A stretch of 12,706 nt of DNA from an uncultured bacterium (GTDB lineage Bacteria > Patescibacteriota > Minisyncoccia > Phycocordibacterales > PALSA-1337): contig CAIQCA010000032.1 in NCBI GenBank assembly GCA_903870235.1, forward strand, positions 1 through 12,706, written 5' to 3'. The position numbers were made by a program, and so were the translations under genes. Of the stretch, positions 1-6,789 are shown in pieces. Positions within the stretch are counted from its first letter, which is position 1. Every line of letters begins with the position of its first letter. The notes under the pieces are model-generated. The model did no database searches. It was not told the DNA's origin and saw nothing but the letters and a program-made list of their open reading frames with translations.

Positions 1-2
1 CA

Positions 3-929
3 ATAATAAAGTCTCCGGGACAGACTTATAACCCCTTATTTATATATGGTGATCCTGGTCGTGGTAAAACCCACCTTATACAAGCCGTAGGGAACAGAAT
101 AAAGAAAGACATGCCGGACAAGAAAGTTTTTTATCTCACTTCAGAACGCTTCTGTACTGAATTTTTTGCAGCTCTCCAAGAAAACAAGGCTAACCAATTC
201 AAAGAGAAGTATCGTAGGTATGATGTTGTAATTATGGACGACGTTCAATTCTTCTCTGGTAAAGAAAAGTTCCAGGAGGAGCTATTTCACTTCTTCAATA
301 CCTTCAAAGATACCGGTAGACAGCTTGTTTTCTCCTCAGACAGACACCCAAACGTTATTCCCGGCTTAGAAGAGCGTCTTCGTAGCAGGTTTAATACGGG
401 CATGGTTGTAGACCTCCAAGAGCTCGACCATGAGTCTAGAATGGCTATAGTTAGGGCCAAATGTGCTTCCCAGAACATAACTATGCCTGAAGAGGTTGTA
501 GAGGTTGTGGCGTCTTCTATAGGCGACAACATCCGCGAAATCGAGGGGGTGGTAAACATCATCGCTTGCCAAGCTCAACTGAAAAATCGCGAGTTAAACC
601 TAAATGAGATTAAAAATATTCTCAAAAACAACACCAAACCAAAGAAAATGGTCTCGGTTAAAGATGTGGTTAAGGTGGTTTCTGACTTCTATAATATAGA
701 TGAGCAGAGCATCTTCGATAAAACACGCCGCAAAGAGGTTGTTAGACCACGACAAATGATTATGTACCTTCTTCGTGAAGATTTTGGGATTTCTTTTCCG
801 TCGATTGGGGAAAAGCTGGGAGGAAGAGATCATACTACAGTGATTCACTCCTACGAGAAGGTCAAGGAGGAGTTGAAAAAGGACTCGGTAATGTCCCAAG
901 AAGTTGCTCAGTTGCGTTCGATGATTTAG
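3..929 (+). CDS. dnaA: Chromosomal replication initiator DnaA, 3' part (5' end outside window)
   Basis: DnaA is the AAA+ ATPase that binds DnaA boxes and opens the origin to start replication. The reading frame is open from the left edge, so the gene enters truncated; the ATG at 111 is internal. 308 residues are present. Seen in order: Walker A GDPGRGKTH (bases 48-74), Walker B with VVIMDDVQFF, sensor 1 region FSSDRHP, the box VII arginine-finger region LEERLRSRF, sensor 2 region IREIEGVV, and the domain IV helix-turn-helix with the DnaA signature GGRDHTTVIHSYEKV near the C terminus. Domains I and II, which bind helicase and partner proteins, lie outside the window. The Walker A fits GxxxxGKT, but the usual GGVGLGKT is changed to GDPGRGKT. 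dnaN follows after a 234-bp gap carrying DnaA boxes, the common dnaA-oriC-dnaN arrangement. The family call is very secure. Confidence 0.97.
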   Translation: MIKSPGQTYNPLFIYGDPGRGKTHLIQAVGNRIKKDMPDKKVFYLTSERFCTEFFAALQENKANQFKEKYRRYDVVIMDDVQFFSGKEKFQEELFHFFNTFKDTGRQLVFSSDRHPNVIPGLEERLRSRFNTGMVVDLQELDHESRMAIVRAKCASQNITMPEEVVEVVASSIGDNIREIEGVVNIIACQAQLKNRELNLNEIKNILKNNTKPKKMVSVKDVVKVVSDFYNIDEQSIFDKTRRKEVVRPRQMIMYLLREDFGISFPSIGEKLGGRDHTTVIHSYEKVKEELKKDSVMSQEVAQLRSMI

Positions 930-959
930 TTGTGTCGGTTTTGTGTGGTGTGGTTCATA

Positions 960-968
960 TGTGAATAA
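960..968 (-). promoter_or_regulatory. DnaA box (TTATTCACA)
   Basis: The plus strand reads TGTGAATAA, the reverse complement of TTATTCACA, which matches the TTATNCACA consensus exactly. It lies 31 bp after the dnaA stop codon and faces the opposite way to the box at 1102. Confidence 0.65.
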
Positions 969-983
969 GTTTGGGGAGAAGTT

Positions 984-992
984 TGTGAATTA
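984..992 (-). promoter_or_regulatory. Weak DnaA box (TAATTCACA)
   Basis: The plus strand reads TGTGAATTA, one mismatch from TTATTCACA. Its centre is 24 bp from the centre of the exact box at 960-968, with the same orientation, so it may be a lower-affinity cooperative site. Confidence 0.4.
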
Positions 993-1101
993 GTAAGGTA
1001 TAAGGTGGGAATAAAATAAACATAAAAAGTAATTCCACAAAGAATCACTTGTTGTAAGATGAGAAAAACCAAAAAAGACATAGGTTAAGCCTTTAAAAAA
1101 C

Positions 1102-1110
1102 TTATTCACA
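1102..1110 (+). promoter_or_regulatory. DnaA box (TTATTCACA)
   Basis: Exact match to TTATNCACA, 53 bp before the dnaN start. Together with the minus-strand boxes at 960 and 984 it brackets the A+T-rich core of the gap. Confidence 0.65.
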
Positions 1111-1163
1111 TAAACACAACCTTAATAGCGACTAACTTTAACTAAATAAAAACTATTAATACA

Positions 1164-2270
1164 ATGAAAATCGAGTTACAAACACAAAAACTAAAAGAGA
1201 TCATACAAAAAGTTGATCGTATTGCCGGAAAGCACACTACCTTACCGGTTTTGTCTTGTGTTTTGATTGAGGTTACCAAAAACTCAGCTGTTTTTAAGGC
1301 CACTAACCTTGATGTTGGTATTGAAATGTCTATACCGGTTAAGTCCAACGAATCAGGCTCTGTCGCGATACCAGCACATACACTAAGTTCTTTTGTTTCT
1401 CAGCTTCCAGACCAAAACCACATAATCTCAATGGAAATAGAGGGTGGAAACATTAAAATCACAACACCACAATCTAGTGGGGTTATAAAAACTGTTCCAA
1501 CCGACGATTTTCCAACAATACCTCAAGTCACAGGGGGGCAAGAATTTGATTTGTCAGCCGACATTTTAATAAAAGGACTAAAGTCTGTGTGGTACAGCGC
1601 CTCAGTTTCTAGTATAAAACCAGAACTTTCGAGTATTTACATCTATAGAAATGGTGAATATGTGACCTTCGCGGCCACAGACTCATTTCGTTTGGCTGAA
1701 AAGAAGGTCAAAGCGCCAGCATCTGCTAAAGTTGGGGAAATACTGATACCTTTCAAGAATATTGCAGATATAATAAGGTTTTTGGAGACAATTAATGGGT
1801 CAATCAAGGTGACAACCAGCAAGAACCTGATTTCTTTCAAAGAAAACGAAACTTATTTAGTTTCAAGGGTTATAGATGGGGTTTTTCCTGATTACCACCA
1901 GATCATCCCTAAAGGTTTTATAACAGAGGTGGTGGTACTTAAACAAGATTTTATTAACGCGTTAAAGATCTCCAATGTTTTCTCTGATAAGTTTAATCAA
2001 ATAAAACTAGTTATAGATCCTAAGAGTAAAAAATTTGAAATACAAACAAAAAACAGCGATGTTGGTGAAAACAAAACACTAGTTTCCGCCGCCCTCTCCG
2101 GCGAACATATAGAAGTAAACTTTAACTATAAATATGTTTCTGATTGTTTCCAGTCCATAGAGGCGGACAGTATCTCACTACAACTCAGTGGCATCAACAG
2201 GCCAATGGTAATTCGTCCTGTGTCTGGAGACCAGACTTTCATGTATATTGTGATGCCTATGAATAGGTAA
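1164..2270 (+). CDS. dnaN: DNA polymerase III sliding clamp (beta subunit)
   Basis: DnaN forms the ring-shaped dimer that holds DNA polymerase on the template and recruits repair and replication partners. The 368-residue product matches the usual length of about 366-380 and spans three clamp folds (roughly residues 1-120, 125-245 and 247-368). Typical sequence marks are the N-terminal LPVLSCVLIEV strand, the ATNLDVGIEM segment, the FAATDSFRLA segment in the middle domain and the C-terminal YIVMPMNR, close to the YVVMPMRL tail of the E. coli clamp. The ATG at 1164 gives the normal N terminus. No Shine-Dalgarno site precedes it; the upstream DNA is A+T-rich. The gene lies downstream of dnaA across the putative origin and is followed closely by a DciA-like gene. 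Confidence 0.97.
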   Translation: MKIELQTQKLKEIIQKVDRIAGKHTTLPVLSCVLIEVTKNSAVFKATNLDVGIEMSIPVKSNESGSVAIPAHTLSSFVSQLPDQNHIISMEIEGGNIKITTPQSSGVIKTVPTDDFPTIPQVTGGQEFDLSADILIKGLKSVWYSASVSSIKPELSSIYIYRNGEYVTFAATDSFRLAEKKVKAPASAKVGEILIPFKNIADIIRFLETINGSIKVTTSKNLISFKENETYLVSRVIDGVFPDYHQIIPKGFITEVVVLKQDFINALKISNVFSDKFNQIKLVIDPKSKKFEIQTKNSDVGENKTLVSAALSGEHIEVNFNYKYVSDCFQSIEADSISLQLSGINRPMVIRPVSGDQTFMYIVMPMNR

Positions 2271-2301
2271 GCAGTAGGTGTGGCGGCTCTCGCCTCTAAA
2301 A

Positions 2302-2562
2302 ATGTTCAACATAAGCAATCTTTTAGAAAAAATACGAATTATCCAAGGGCAGGATGCTAGTCTGCGCACTCTTATAATAAATACAATCAAAAAAAACACA
2401 GGTGCTGAACTACTACCTGAGTCAATTGTCGTGAAATCATCCAAGATTTTCCTAAAAAATGTGTCCTCAGCGGCGAAATCCGAGATCTTTTTAAAGAAAA
2501 ATCAAATTTTACAGGAGATAAAAGTTACTAAAGAAGGCGCCAACATTAAAGACATCAACTAA
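2302..2562 (+). CDS. Short DUF721/DciA-like protein
   Basis: Likely a minimal member of the DUF721/DciA family; DciA proteins help load the replicative helicase DnaB in most bacteria that lack DnaC. The 86-residue product has a helical N terminus (MFNISNLLEKIRIIQ) and then the family-like alpha/beta core with SIVVKSSKIFLKN, a helix SAAKSEIFLKKNQILQEI and a final strand IKVTKEG. It is shorter than typical DciA (about 100-180 residues) and has almost no flanking extension. A GTG at 2278 would add eight residues (MWRLSPLK), but the ATG at 2302 gives a more family-like start. It lies 31 bp after dnaN in the same direction, fitting a replication operon. Its TAA stop overlaps the stop of the convergent PBP gene. 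The family call rests on weak motif similarity and position. Confidence 0.6.
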   Translation: MFNISNLLEKIRIIQGQDASLRTLIINTIKKNTGAELLPESIVVKSSKIFLKNVSSAAKSEIFLKKNQILQEIKVTKEGANIKDIN

Positions 2563-5114
2563 GGCTGCGCTACAAGGAACGTTGTGGATGCTTGGCCTTT
2601 GTTATAAACAGAATCATAGACCACTACAGATAAGGTGTTATTGTCCTGCAAACCACCAACATCAGCTGGGACAAAGGAGATGTTTAACGGATCAATAGAA
2701 GAAGTTAGAACGTATTTGTTATTCAAGTAAACATCAGTTTTTTGTACAGGGTAAGTGCTAGACACTTGGAGTTTTATTAGTAAGGAAGCTTGAGCATCGA
2801 TCAACGACGCATTTGTTGGGGAAATAATATTCACGCGGGGTGACTTTTCTGGTGTGTGTACATCGTCGGTCATTGTTGGGGCAGGTTGAGTAGTTGTTTC
2901 TTGGAAGTCTGGGTGAAGCTTTTTGTAATCATTGATCCAATTACGAACACCGTATTCCCAATATGAAAACTGTGAGTCTTGGGCCGGGTCTGTTGGCGCT
3001 GGGCCGCGGGGGTCGTTTTTGCTCAACCAATAAAGGATGCTGTGAACATTGTTGAAAACCACCTCTCTCCTGGTTTCTGGTGGAGTGTACACAGTTGCCA
3101 ACTTTCCTGATATTGAGTCTACCCAATAAGAACTACCACCCTGCCAAATACCATGTAAAACAGGTTTACCCTCTGTGTATGGTGGTGGTGGGGCTACAAA
3201 ATTGCTTGGAGGAAAATTCTTTGCAACCTGGGACATGAATGCTCCCCAAAGTGGCGATATTATCAAACCAGCAACGTTGTGTTGCATAGGGGAAGCGTCG
3301 TTGTTACCAGCCCAGGCACCAACAACTAGGTCTGGAGTGTAACCAAGCGTCCAAACATCACGGTAGTCGTTCGTGGTACCTGTTTTTATTGCTACGGGAC
3401 GCCCCACACTCTCGCCGATTGGCTTCAAGCTAGCCATTCGAACGTTTGTATCAGAAAGTATACTAGATATTTGACGAACAGCCTCCGCGGGTACAACTTG
3501 TGACGGGTTAAGACTAGCTTTCTCTAGAACATTTCCTTTACTGTCGTCAACTTCCAAGATGGAGCGATAGGGGTTTCGTACACCATCGTTGGCAAAAACA
3601 CCATAGGCACTGGTCATATCAAGCAAAGAAACCTCTCCTCCTCCAAGGACCAGGGTCAAACCATATCTGTTTGGGTCGCTTAGCGTTGTTATACCCATTT
3701 CCTGGGCTGTCTGTAGAGAATTCCCAATACCAGCCAAGTAGAGGGCCTTTACCGCGGGTATATTGCGAGACTGGGCCAGTGCTTGGCGAATGGTTAGTGG
3801 TCCCTCAAAAATATTGTCGTATTCACCTGGCATATAACAAGGGTCGGTAGAGGTGGCGCTTCCATCGACAGAGACAGTTGGCTGGTCTTTGGGCTTACCA
3901 TCAACCGTACATTGTGTAGAAAACTCTGTTTTTGCATCAAACAAGACTGTCTCTGGGGTGTAACCCTTCTCAAAAAGAGTTGCGTAAACGAATGGTTTGA
4001 AAGTTGAACCAGGCTGACGTTTGGCTAAAGCGATGTTGTAGTTTCCATCAATACTATTATCAAAGTAATCCTTGGAACCAACCATGGTTAAAATGTCACC
4101 AGTTTTGGGGTCAATGGCCACTATGGCAGTGTTGCTAGCATTATAATTTGTGGAGATAGAAGGGCCAAATTTGGTTACTACATCCTCAGCTTTTTTTTGC
4201 ATATCATAATCAAGGGTCGTTATTACCCTTAAACCATTATTGGCAACCATATCCTCGCCATACTTTTGAACCAAATAATCTTTGACGTACATTACAAAAT
4301 GAGGAGCACGGATGTTTCCAGTACCACCAGCAGAGAAGACCACTTTTTCTTTGAGGGCCTTTTGATATTCTGTGTCAGAAAGCATCCCCAATGTTTTCAT
4401 CCTGGCTAAAACCAGTTTTTGTCGAGTATCTAAAGCATCTTTATGTGGTCCGTAAGGCGAATAATAGCTAGGCGCCTGCGGGATAGCTGCCAAATAAGCA
4501 GCCTCACCAATTGTTACTGTTTTGGCTGGTTTACCAAAAAACCTTTGAGCCGCCTCTTCTATTCCGTAAGTCGTGCCTCCGTAAGAGGTTTCATTGAAAT
4601 ATGCTTGCAAGATTTGGTCTTTACTCATCACTTGTGTGAGCTTGATAGCCAAGACCCACTCCTTGATTTTTCTGGTTATAGTCTTGTCTTGAGTCAATAA
4701 GGAGTTCTTTATTACCTGTTGAGTAATAGTGGAGGCGCCTTGGTCGTAACCACCAGAAACAATGTTTGCCAAAATTGCCCTCATTATAGAAAGGGGTTCA
4801 ATACCAGAATTGTGATAAAAGTTTGAATCCTCTATAGCAATTGTTGCTTGTTGTATATACGGAGAGATGTCCGCCAAAGGAATGGTGGTACGTTTGATGT
4901 TTGAGCCAGTATCATAAAGAAGAGTGTTGCCTGTTCGATCAAAAATCTTTGTTGACTCGACCAGCTGTCTGTTCTCAAAAGAGTTTAAGTCTGGTATAGG
5001 CAGTGTCGCCACCCACAATACTCCCAGACCAACCAAAACGAACAAGCCCGACAATATAAGCAAAACCAAGGATTTAATATGTCGCTTTGGCGAGCGGTGG
5101 TGCTTATGTTTCAT
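2559..5114 (-). CDS. Class A penicillin-binding protein (PBP1A-like glycosyltransferase/transpeptidase)
   Basis: A bifunctional cell-wall enzyme that polymerises lipid II into glycan strands and crosslinks the peptides at the outer face of the membrane. The 851 residues run as: a short basic cytoplasmic tail; one membrane segment (about 15-40); a GT51 glycosyltransferase domain (about 55-230) with the catalytic EDSNFY motif (Glu95), the GASTITQQ motif and the YFNETSYGGTTYGIEEAA motif; and a transpeptidase domain (about 320-640) with SxxK at Ser370-Lys373 (GSTFKP), SRN at 449-451 and KTG at 577-579. A proline-rich linker (APPPP, about 641-645) and a C-terminal Ig-like beta domain (about 758-851) follow. 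All catalytic motifs are intact. The gene has a -10 box directly before its ATG and no Shine-Dalgarno site. Its stop codon overlaps that of the convergent DciA-like gene. Confidence 0.95.
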   Translation of the reverse strand: MKHKHHRSPKRHIKSLVLLILSGLFVLVGLGVLWVATLPIPDLNSFENRQLVESTKIFDRTGNTLLYDTGSNIKRTTIPLADISPYIQQATIAIEDSNFYHNSGIEPLSIMRAILANIVSGGYDQGASTITQQVIKNSLLTQDKTITRKIKEWVLAIKLTQVMSKDQILQAYFNETSYGGTTYGIEEAAQRFFGKPAKTVTIGEAAYLAAIPQAPSYYSPYGPHKDALDTRQKLVLARMKTLGMLSDTEYQKALKEKVVFSAGGTGNIRAPHFVMYVKDYLVQKYGEDMVANNGLRVITTLDYDMQKKAEDVVTKFGPSISTNYNASNTAIVAIDPKTGDILTMVGSKDYFDNSIDGNYNIALAKRQPGSTFKPFVYATLFEKGYTPETVLFDAKTEFSTQCTVDGKPKDQPTVSVDGSATSTDPCYMPGEYDNIFEGPLTIRQALAQSRNIPAVKALYLAGIGNSLQTAQEMGITTLSDPNRYGLTLVLGGGEVSLLDMTSAYGVFANDGVRNPYRSILEVDDSKGNVLEKASLNPSQVVPAEAVRQISSILSDTNVRMASLKPIGESVGRPVAIKTGTTNDYRDVWTLGYTPDLVVGAWAGNNDASPMQHNVAGLIISPLWGAFMSQVAKNFPPSNFVAPPPPYTEGKPVLHGIWQGGSSYWVDSISGKLATVYTPPETRREVVFNNVHSILYWLSKNDPRGPAPTDPAQDSQFSYWEYGVRNWINDYKKLHPDFQETTTQPAPTMTDDVHTPEKSPRVNIISPTNASLIDAQASLLIKLQVSSTYPVQKTDVYLNNKYVLTSSIDPLNISFVPADVGGLQDNNTLSVVVYDSVYNKGQASTTFLVAQP

Positions 5115-5122
5115 ACCGGAAT

Positions 5123-5131
5123 ATTATAGCA
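5123..5131 (-). promoter_or_regulatory. Extended -10 promoter of the PBP gene
   Basis: On the minus strand the sequence is TGCTATAAT, a perfect extended -10 element, ending 8 nt before the ATG at 5114. No good -35 was found. Transcription would start at or next to the start codon, giving a leaderless mRNA. The identical nine bases precede ruvC. Confidence 0.65.
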
Positions 5132-5154
5132 CCAATGATATTTATACGTCTCGT

Positions 5155-5367
5155 TTACTCGTCCCAAGTCTCTAACAGGGAGTCTTCCTCGTCCTCCCCT
5201 AGTTCATCCTCGGCAACTTCTAGCTCTTCAGGGGTTTCCTCTACGACAGCGGCGTCTCCTTCGATTGGGTCGACAGCAAGCGCAGCGATTTTTATTGGCT
5301 CGACCTCCTCAGTAATATTTTTTGTAGCACGCGCTGTTGTTTTTTTTGCTTTATGCGTTTTTGGCAT
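5155..5367 (-). CDS. Small protein with basic N terminus and acidic tail, unknown function
   Basis: The family is not recognised. With the ATG at 5367 the product has 70 residues. The first 17 are basic and Lys/Thr/Ala-rich (MPKTHKAKKTTARATKN), followed by about 53 residues carrying some 22 Asp/Glu and ending ETWDE. No signal peptide, membrane segment or cysteine is present. The charge split suggests a disordered protein that could bind nucleic acid or a basic partner; this is inference. The frame stays open to an ATG at 5484, but the extra segment runs into the repeat block and the promoter at 5410-5438, so the shorter start is preferred. The PBP gene starts 40 bp downstream with its own promoter. 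Confidence 0.55.
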   Translation of the reverse strand: MPKTHKAKKTTARATKNITEEVEPIKIAALAVDPIEGDAAVVEETPEELEVAEDELGEDEEDSLLETWDE

Positions 5368-5409
5368 GTGTTTTTTGCAAATAATTTCTAATTTTCTATC
5401 TTGTGCATA

Positions 5410-5438
5410 TTTGTAACAAACAGGTTTTGTTTTGGCAA
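5410..5438 (-). promoter_or_regulatory. Sigma70-type promoter for the small acidic gene
   Basis: On the minus strand TTGCCA (5433-5438) and TACAAA (5410-5415) are separated by exactly 17 bp. The predicted start near 5403 leaves a leader of about 36 nt before the ATG at 5367. A perfect DnaA box lies 10 bp upstream of the -35 element. Confidence 0.5.
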
Positions 5439-5448
5439 GAAAAGGGCC

Positions 5449-5457
5449 TGTGGATAA
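5449..5457 (-). promoter_or_regulatory. Perfect consensus DnaA box (TTATCCACA) beside the repeat block
   Basis: The plus strand reads TGTGGATAA, the exact reverse complement of the classical high-affinity box TTATCCACA. It directly abuts the first 41-bp repeat (starting at 5458) and lies just upstream of the promoter at 5410-5438. It may titrate DnaA or regulate the small acidic gene; chance occurrence of a 9-mer remains possible. Confidence 0.45.
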
Positions 5458-5605
5458 GGGAGCCTTACGCAGTAAGGCGTACACTTATGCAACGCGAAGG
5501 GAGCCTTACGCAGTAAGGCGTACACTTATGCAACGCGAAGGGAGCCTTACGCAGTAAGGCGTACACTTAAGGGTACACTTACGCAAAGCGCATGCAACGC
5601 GAAGG
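5458..5605. repeat. 41-bp tandem repeats, each with a hairpin, between the small acidic gene and ruvC
   Basis: Two full identical 41-bp units (5458-5498, 5499-5539) and the first 30 bp of a third (5540-5569) are followed by a scrambled tail to 5605 made of the same words. TACACTTA occurs at 5480, 5521, 5562 and 5574; GCAACGCGAAGG ends units at 5489-5500 and 5530-5541 and recurs at 5594-5605. Each unit contains the perfect inverted repeat GCCTTAC-GCA-GTAAGGC (7-bp stem, 3-nt loop; first copy 5462-5478, then every 41 bp). There are no unique spacers, so it is not CRISPR-like. The block starts 5 bp beyond the ruvC stop, within its likely 3' untranslated region. No T-run follows the hairpins on either strand. 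Confidence 0.9.
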
Positions 5606-5610
5606 TAAAA

Positions 5611-6141
5611 CTATCTATATATAGCAGAATGGGTGAGCGCCACAGCAATGGCGTCGTATTCATCGTCCAGGATTTTTGGTTTAGCGCTGTTTGTGGTGTG
5701 GTTGGAAACCTGCTTTGCGGTCGGCATCTCAACCAGCAATCCAATCATTTTTATCATTCTTTGTTTGTCGCTTGAACCGTCGCTGGTTATGGCGGTTTTT
5801 ATTTGCATGGGGCTATATTCATAGACTGGAATACCTCTCTTTATTGCCTCATACATGATAATTCCGCGAGCCTCTGCGACGCGCATGCCAGTTTTTTGGT
5901 TTGTGGAGATGAACAGGGTTTCTATGGCTAGGGCGTCTGGAGCAAAATCTTCCAAGAGGCGTGAGATTTCAGCACCAAGTTCGCCAAGGCGTTTATGCAT
6001 GCTATCTTTTGCTGAGGTTCGAAAACAGTCGGAGTAAATGACGGTCTCGCGGTTTTTTTGTCCACCAGTTTTACCAGTATTTTTTTCTATCACCGCCACG
6101 CCCAATCTTTCATAGCCAGGGTCTATGCCTAAAATTTTCAT
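5611..6141 (-). CDS. ruvC: Crossover junction endodeoxyribonuclease RuvC
   Basis: RuvC cuts Holliday junctions symmetrically and resolves recombination intermediates processed by RuvAB. The 176-residue product has the RNase H-like fold with its acidic residues in place: Asp7 in GIDPGYERLG, Glu74 in AIETLF, and the C-terminal DDEYDAIAVALTH with Asp160 and Asp163. Length is normal for the family (about 160-180). A small insertion at about 22-34 (NTGKTGGQKNRET) lies between the first two strands, a common variable region. It sits on the same strand as yebC and ruvB, but yebC separates it from ruvB and no ruvA is in the window. A perfect extended -10 lies 6 nt before the ATG, with no Shine-Dalgarno site. 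Confidence 0.95.
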   Translation of the reverse strand: MKILGIDPGYERLGVAVIEKNTGKTGGQKNRETVIYSDCFRTSAKDSMHKRLGELGAEISRLLEDFAPDALAIETLFISTNQKTGMRVAEARGIIMYEAIKRGIPVYEYSPMQIKTAITSDGSSDKQRMIKMIGLLVEMPTAKQVSNHTTNSAKPKILDDEYDAIAVALTHSAIYR

Positions 6142-6147
6142 AATTGA

Positions 6148-6156
6148 ATTATAGCA
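6148..6156 (-). promoter_or_regulatory. Extended -10 promoter of ruvC
   Basis: The minus strand reads TGCTATAAT, ending 6 nt before the ruvC ATG at 6141, so the predicted transcript starts at the start codon. No -35 match was found. Identical to the element before the PBP gene. Confidence 0.65.
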
Positions 6157-6203
6157 AGCCTAGTCTAAAACTGTGATCGACTTTAAATATTACGTTGGCA
6201 CTA

Positions 6204-6734
6204 TTATTCTGCGTTAGTAAAAACAGCCTGGACTTCGTCGTTGTTCTCGAGTTCTTCGACGATTTGGGACAATTTCTCTATATCGGCGTCCTCGATTGGC
6301 ATTGTTGAGGTTGGTTCCCAACCCTCATGAGTCTTTGCAAATGCCCAAGAAGCACTTCCTTGTGAGGCAAGCTCTATTTCATGAAGGGCAAGAATGTGTT
6401 TTATCTCTTGTGCGGCCTTGTTTTTGTTATCTGTAAGGGCCTCTATAAGTATTGCAATTCCACCTGGTCCGTAAGCTTCATAAAGGTGCATTTCCATGGC
6501 GGCACTATTGTCTGTAGCACCTTTCTTCACGGCCCGATCGATTGTGTCGTTCGGCATGTTTTCCTTACGGGCTTTTTCTATAGCCGCGGCCAAGCCGGGG
6601 GAAGAAAGATTGCCCTTAGCCTTTTTTGACTCGACGGTTATAAGTCTGACGTATTTACCAAAAGCCTTACTCTTTTGAGCATCGTTCTTTGCTTTGAGGT
6701 GTTTTATTTTTGAGAATTTGTTATGGCCGGACAT
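6204..6734 (-). CDS. yebC: YebC/PmpR-family protein, short form
   Basis: YebC-family proteins have been described as transcriptional regulators and, more recently, as translation factors that ease ribosome stalling. The 176 residues begin with the typical MSGHNKFSKIKHLKAKNDAQ, continue with the helical domain (about 1-75, with RKENMPNDTIDRAVKKG) and then YEAYGPGGIAILIEALTDNKN and ELASQGSASWAF. The normal family length is about 240-250. Here the sequence passes from SWAFAKTHEGWEPTS directly to a family-like end, VEELENNDEVQAVFTNAE, so roughly 65 residues of the middle region, including the usual DAGAED block, are missing. Both ends are intact, so this is an internal domain loss and not a truncated gene. 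It lies between ruvB and ruvC on the same strand. Confidence 0.93.
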   Translation of the reverse strand: MSGHNKFSKIKHLKAKNDAQKSKAFGKYVRLITVESKKAKGNLSSPGLAAAIEKARKENMPNDTIDRAVKKGATDNSAAMEMHLYEAYGPGGIAILIEALTDNKNKAAQEIKHILALHEIELASQGSASWAFAKTHEGWEPTSTMPIEDADIEKLSQIVEELENNDEVQAVFTNAE

Positions 6735-6764
6735 GGGATTTTTATTAATATGTAATTATTGGTC

Positions 6765-6770
6765 ATTATA
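6765..6770 (-). promoter_or_regulatory. Possible -10 box upstream of yebC
   Basis: The minus strand reads TATAAT, 30 nt before the yebC ATG, within the short ruvB-yebC gap. A transcript from here would have a leader of about 23 nt. There is no good -35 and the region is A+T-rich, so support is modest. Confidence 0.35.
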
Positions 6771-6789
6771 CATTAAACAAAAGAAAAGG

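Larger units (their letters stand above)
930..1163. other. Candidate replication origin in the dnaA-dnaN gap
   Basis: This 234-bp non-coding gap is strongly A+T-rich, especially 1005-1160, and lies between dnaA and dnaN, a classic bacterial oriC position. It carries two exact TTATTCACA boxes in opposite orientation (960-968 minus, 1102-1110 plus) and one single-mismatch box (984-992 minus). The stretch between the outer boxes contains poly-A-rich DNA that could serve as an unwinding element. No strong hairpin or terminator was seen. The gap must also hold any dnaN promoter, but no convincing -35/-10 pair was found. Origin function is inferred from position and boxes; a second origin part may lie upstream of dnaA, outside the window. 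Confidence 0.6.

Noticed and set aside
111..929. dnaA as a short complete gene starting at the ATG at 111
   Set aside because: The frame is open to the left edge and the Walker A motif lies upstream of that ATG, so the gene is cut by the window, not short.
5368..5484. Upstream extension of the small acidic protein to an ATG at 5484
   Set aside because: The extension would be encoded by the promoter region, the DnaA box and part of the first 41-bp repeat, and its composition differs from the rest of the protein.
5458..5605. CRISPR array
   Set aside because: The repeats are directly contiguous with no unique spacers, and no cas gene is nearby.
5547..5744. A small minus-strand open frame overlapping the ruvC 3' end and the repeats
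   Set aside because: It is out of frame with ruvC and partly encoded by the repeat block; no supporting start signal.
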